This document shows, one piece after another, positions 7,200 through 9,060 of a DNA stretch of 9,060 bases (its first letter is position 1; each line of letters begins with the position of its first letter). Origin of the DNA: JBHEPS01 sp046261635 (GTDB taxonomy: Bacteria > Acidobacteriota > Thermoanaerobaculia > Gp7-AA8); NCBI GenBank assembly GCA_046261635.1, contig JBHEOL010000014.1:1-9060 (forward strand), read 5' to 3'. The position numbers and the translations under genes are program-made. The notes beneath the pieces were generated by a model, which was not told where the DNA came from, made no database searches, and saw nothing but the letters and a program-made list of their open reading frames with translations.

Positions 7200-7471
7200 C
7201 CGAACGGGGGGAGGAAGTCGTCGCCGTCGAACTCGCTGAGCGCCTGCACGCTCACCACGCGCTTGCCGATCTTCAGCGTCGCCGAGGCCGCGTGAATGTG
7301 GATGGCTGAGCATTCACCGACGAGAGTTCCCCCGATTCGATCCGCATACACCGAGACCGCTTCCCGCGCATCGGAAGCATCGAGGATTTCCACGCCGGCC
7401 TGCTGATTGGCCAGGCTCCTTGGCCGCCCGTCATCGCCTGCCAGCTCGATGGTCTCTATTCTGAAGTTCAT
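7178..7471 (-). CDS. Small hypothetical protein, 97 residues
   Basis: I do not recognise this family. The protein is a soluble-looking, mildly acidic 97-mer (MNFRIETIELAGDDGRPRSL at the start, FLPPFGQTVPSS at the end) with no signal peptide, membrane segment or cysteine motif; the single Cys is C54. From the ATG at 7471 the third codon positions become strongly G/C-rich. The upstream in-frame extension (starts at 7537 or 7627) has mixed third positions and does not look coding, so 7471 is chosen. A TTGACT/TACACT promoter ends 11 bases before that ATG, which also supports it and implies a nearly leaderless mRNA. The gene converges on glgX with a 22-base overlap and diverges from the radical SAM gene. 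Without it, 426 bases would be empty. Confidence 0.6.
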   Translation of the reverse strand: MNFRIETIELAGDDGRPRSLANQQAGVEILDASDAREAVSVYADRIGGTLVGECSAIHIHAASATLKIGKRVVSVQALSEFDGDDFLPPFGQTVPSS

Positions 7472-7482
7472 CAGATTCAACG

Positions 7483-7510
7483 AGTGTACGGATGGCAATG
7501 ACAAAGTCAA
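7483..7510 (-). promoter_or_regulatory. Sigma70-like promoter of the 97-residue gene
   Basis: Read leftward: -35 TTGACT (complement of 7505-7510), a 16-base spacer, and -10 TACACT (complement of 7483-7488). Matches to consensus are 5 of 6 and 4 of 6. The ATG at 7471 begins after 11 further bases, so the expected transcription start lies only a few bases before it. The local sequence is more AT-rich than the flanking genes. The rest of the divergent region (7511-7625) holds no clear rightward promoter or ribosome binding site for the radical SAM gene. Confidence 0.55.
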
Positions 7511-7625
7511 TTCATGAAGAATGACATCCGTGCTCATCCGGATCGGAAAGCGAACACTGCAGATCGCACCGCAATAAGCGCGAATCGGGAAGTCGAACGC
7601 CACTCGTACCGTTGAGACCTCCGAC

Positions 7626-8918
7626 ATGAGCGAGTTCGGCTGGAAGTATCTGACGCGCGGTGACCGCGACGCCATCCTGCAAGGCATTCGTGAAGGGCGC
7701 GCGGTCGGCGGGCCCTATCATGCCGAGATTCACCCCGCCGACCGCTGCAACATCGAGTGCTTCTTCTGCTCGACCGCGGCAATCCGCGGGACGGATGAGA
7801 TTCCCACCGCAAGGTTCGAGGAGCTCATCGAGGAGCTGCGCGCCGCCGGAACACGCTCGATCCGGCTCTCCGGAGGAGGCGAACCGCTCTTTCACCGCCA
7901 GATCAAGCGGTTTCTCGCCGCCATCGCCAACAGTGGAATCCCGATCGAGAACCTGACGACGAATGCGGTCATCCTCGGCGACGAGATCGCATCCCTGCTC
8001 GTCGACTGCTGCGACCAGATCACCATCAGCCTCAACACGGCCGATGCCGAGTCGTGGTCCTCGATGATGCAGTCGCCGGCGAAGAACTACGAGCGCGTGC
8101 TCGAGAACGTCCGAAGAATCGACCGTGCCCGCAAGTCACGACGCTCCAGGACCCCGAAAATCACGATCCAGTTCCTCGTCTGGAAGGAGAACTATCGCGA
8201 CATCCCCCGGATGTACGAGCTCGCGACATCCCTCCGGGCCGACGCGATCCTGTTCAACGGCCTCTCGTCTCTGCCGCCGGAAAAACGGATGAGCGAGACC
8301 GAGAAGAATGAAATGCTCGCCCTCTACGAGGAGCTCATCCGAAAGGACGAGTACCGGCGCATCGCCTCGATCGAGAGCTACGAGGCCGACATCTCGCCGC
8401 AGCTCGCCGAGATCCACGACCGGCTGAGCCGGGAGCGCTCCTCGCGCTCACTCTTCTATCGGGCGTGGCGGCTCGCGACGCGGCGTGATTTCACCTTCCG
8501 CGAAAAGATCGCGCACCATCTTCGGATCCGTCGGACGCGCGGGATTCAGAGCGCCACCGGGGGGCTCGACGACGCCTGCATCATCGGGTGGCACTCGCTG
8601 CTCATCCGTCCCAGCGGGGAGGTGGCCCCCTGCTGCATCCTCCAGCATCAGAGACTCGGCAACGTCTACCAGCAGTCGCTCGCCCAGGTCTGGAACGGCG
8701 AGCCGTACGAGCTCTTTCGCGCCGAGCTCCGAAGGATCATGGACGAGGGGACCTCGTGGAAGCACGATCCCTCGAGCGATCGCACAGTCGACGCGAAATG
8801 CGGCATCGGAGGAGAGTGCCCGATCCGGAGCTTCTATTACCGGCCGGACGTGGAGTTCTTCAAGGCGATGGCGGGGGGAAACAGAAGGCAGAAGGCAGAA
8901 GGCAGAAGGCAGAAGTAA
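7626..8918 (+). CDS. Radical SAM protein with SPASM-like C-terminal domain
   Basis: A 430-residue radical SAM enzyme. CNIECFFC gives the C-x3-C-x2-C ligands (C41, C45, C48) for the SAM-binding 4Fe-4S cluster, and LSGGGEPLFH (81-90) is the SAM-binding GGE motif. The partial TIM barrel runs to about 215. A basic, helix-like stretch at about 265-310, rich in Arg, separates it from a SPASM/twitch-like region with C318, C336, C337, C392 and C398, which probably binds an auxiliary cluster (DACIIGWHSLLIRPSGEVAPCC, partly quoted). The substrate is unknown; relatives modify peptides, proteins or sugars. The ATG at 7626 is the only start after an in-frame TAA at 7575, and it has no Shine-Dalgarno sequence. 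The last 14 residues (GGNRRQKAEGRRQK) and the stop codon are encoded by heptamer array C, so the native C-terminus probably ended near FFKAMA. Confidence 0.88.
   Translation: MSEFGWKYLTRGDRDAILQGIREGRAVGGPYHAEIHPADRCNIECFFCSTAAIRGTDEIPTARFEELIEELRAAGTRSIRLSGGGEPLFHRQIKRFLAAIANSGIPIENLTTNAVILGDEIASLLVDCCDQITISLNTADAESWSSMMQSPAKNYERVLENVRRIDRARKSRRSRTPKITIQFLVWKENYRDIPRMYELATSLRADAILFNGLSSLPPEKRMSETEKNEMLALYEELIRKDEYRRIASIESYEADISPQLAEIHDRLSRERSSRSLFYRAWRLATRRDFTFREKIAHHLRIRRTRGIQSATGGLDDACIIGWHSLLIRPSGEVAPCCILQHQRLGNVYQQSLAQVWNGEPYELFRAELRRIMDEGTSWKHDPSSDRTVDAKCGIGGECPIRSFYYRPDVEFFKAMAGGNRRQKAEGRRQK
8873..8918. repeat. Heptamer array C (GCAGAAG orientation) inside the radical SAM 3' end
   Basis: GGGGGG (8873-8878) and AAA are followed by four exact CAGAAGG units (8882-8909) and a final CAGAAG running into TAA (8910-8918). 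The left boundary, GGGGGG then AA, is the same as in array B (4295-4302). The right boundary CAGAAGTAA matches the CAGAAGTAAAG junction of arrays A and B read in reverse. The array is read in frame by the radical SAM gene, and its boundary motif provides that gene's stop codon. Confidence 0.9.
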
Positions 8919-8931
8919 GAGGGTTCGTTCC

Positions 8932-8973
8932 GGGTAGATCCTTTCCAGAAAGTTCTGGGTTGATCCTTTCCAG
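8932..8973. repeat. Pair of 17-base direct repeats in the IS end
   Basis: GGGTAGATCCTTTCCAG (8932-8948) and GGGTTGATCCTTTCCAG (8957-8973) differ at one base and are offset by 25 bases, about two and a half helical turns. CCAGAA-AG-TTCTGG overlaps the first copy. Such paired motifs near a terminus are typical of protein binding sites, here probably the transposase. Confidence 0.75.
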
Positions 8974-8985
8974 GTGATTTGTGGA

Positions 8986-9011
8986 GCATGGCTTCAGGGA
9001 GGAAGCCGTGC
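8986..9011 (+). promoter_or_regulatory. Hairpin sequestering the transposase ribosome binding site and start codon
   Basis: GCATGGCTTC (8986-8995) pairs with GAAGCCGTGC (9002-9011) over 10 bp with a single G-U wobble. The loop AGGGAG (8996-9001) holds the Shine-Dalgarno core, and the GTG start codon (9008-9010) lies in the 3' strand of the stem. A transcript entering from outside the element would fold this and block translation of the transposase. Comparable translational shielding is known in other insertion sequences such as IS10 and IS200. Confidence 0.55.
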
Positions 9012-9060
9012 CGCTGAAGGAGACAACCGTCGTGGACTGGAGAGAGCAGATGGCCTTGGC
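9008..9060 (+). CDS. IS481-type transposase, N-terminal fragment
   Basis: Seventeen codons from a GTG at 9008 reach the window edge and give MPLKETTVVDWREQMAL. This resembles the conserved opening of many IS481-family DDE transposases (MPWKET followed a few residues later by the helix-turn-helix domain). GGGAGG (8997-9002) lies 5 bases upstream. An ATG at 8988 reads only nine codons to a stop, so GTG is the start. The catalytic domain is outside the window, so whether the element is intact cannot be judged. Confidence 0.65.
   Translation, partial: MPLKETTVVDWREQMAL

Larger units (their letters stand above)
8919..9060 (+). mobile_element. Left end of an IS481-type insertion sequence (partial)
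   Basis: This region runs from just after the radical SAM stop to the window edge. It contains two 17-base direct repeats at 8932-8948 and 8957-8973 (GGGTAGATCCTTTCCAG and GGGTTGATCCTTTCCAG, one mismatch), 25 bases apart, with a small palindrome between them (CCAGAA 8945-8950, TTCTGG 8953-8958). The repeats are candidate transposase binding sites in the terminus. The transposase start follows at 9008. The exact left boundary is not resolved: I see no TGT-type terminus between 8919 and 8932, and the right end lies outside the window. Confidence 0.6.

Noticed and set aside
7472..7627. Upstream starts (7627 or 7537) for the leftward 97-residue gene
   Set aside because: Third codon positions are not G/C-biased there, the promoter would lie inside the coding sequence, and the longer form would overlap the radical SAM start codon.

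Overview
The window looks like a stretch of GC-rich bacterial chromosome made mainly of housekeeping genes. The LolC/E-type permease (lipoprotein export) points to a diderm (Gram-negative-type) cell. The family I pyrophosphatase begins with MHPWHDVDLG. With the lysS-permease pairing, the short CT/GA heptamer repeats and the IS481-type transposase start, the best guess is Acidobacteriota or a relative. That placement is inference; no marker in the window settles it.

Layout, left to right. The first 47 bases hold the 5' end of a leftward gene that runs off the edge. A divergent intergenic region (48-256) holds a degenerate heptamer array and a promoter. A PLP aminotransferase follows (257-1432), then a 76-base spacer with a perfect hairpin. 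lysS (1509-3077) overlaps a LolC/E-type permease (3074-4294) by ATGA. A 183-base non-coding block (4295-4477) consists almost entirely of heptamer repeats in opposite orientations, and it ends in a clear -10 box directly ahead of ppa (4478-5029). glgX (5079-7199) meets a small leftward orphan gene (7178-7471) tail to tail. That orphan diverges from a radical SAM/SPASM protein (7626-8918), whose last residues and stop codon are supplied by a third heptamer array. The right edge holds the left end of an IS481-type insertion sequence with the first 17 codons of its transposase (from 9008).

Functionally, lysS and the permease look co-transcribed. ppa and glgX lie close together and may share a transcript, although their roles (pyrophosphate removal, glycogen debranching) are linked only loosely. 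I see no dedicated pathway cluster and no defence system. The unusual content lies between the genes: one family of GCAGAAG/CTTCTGC heptamer repeats at three sites, with shared boundary motifs; three promoter-start arrangements that predict nearly leaderless mRNAs; and a hairpin that would sequester the transposase ribosome binding site and start codon.
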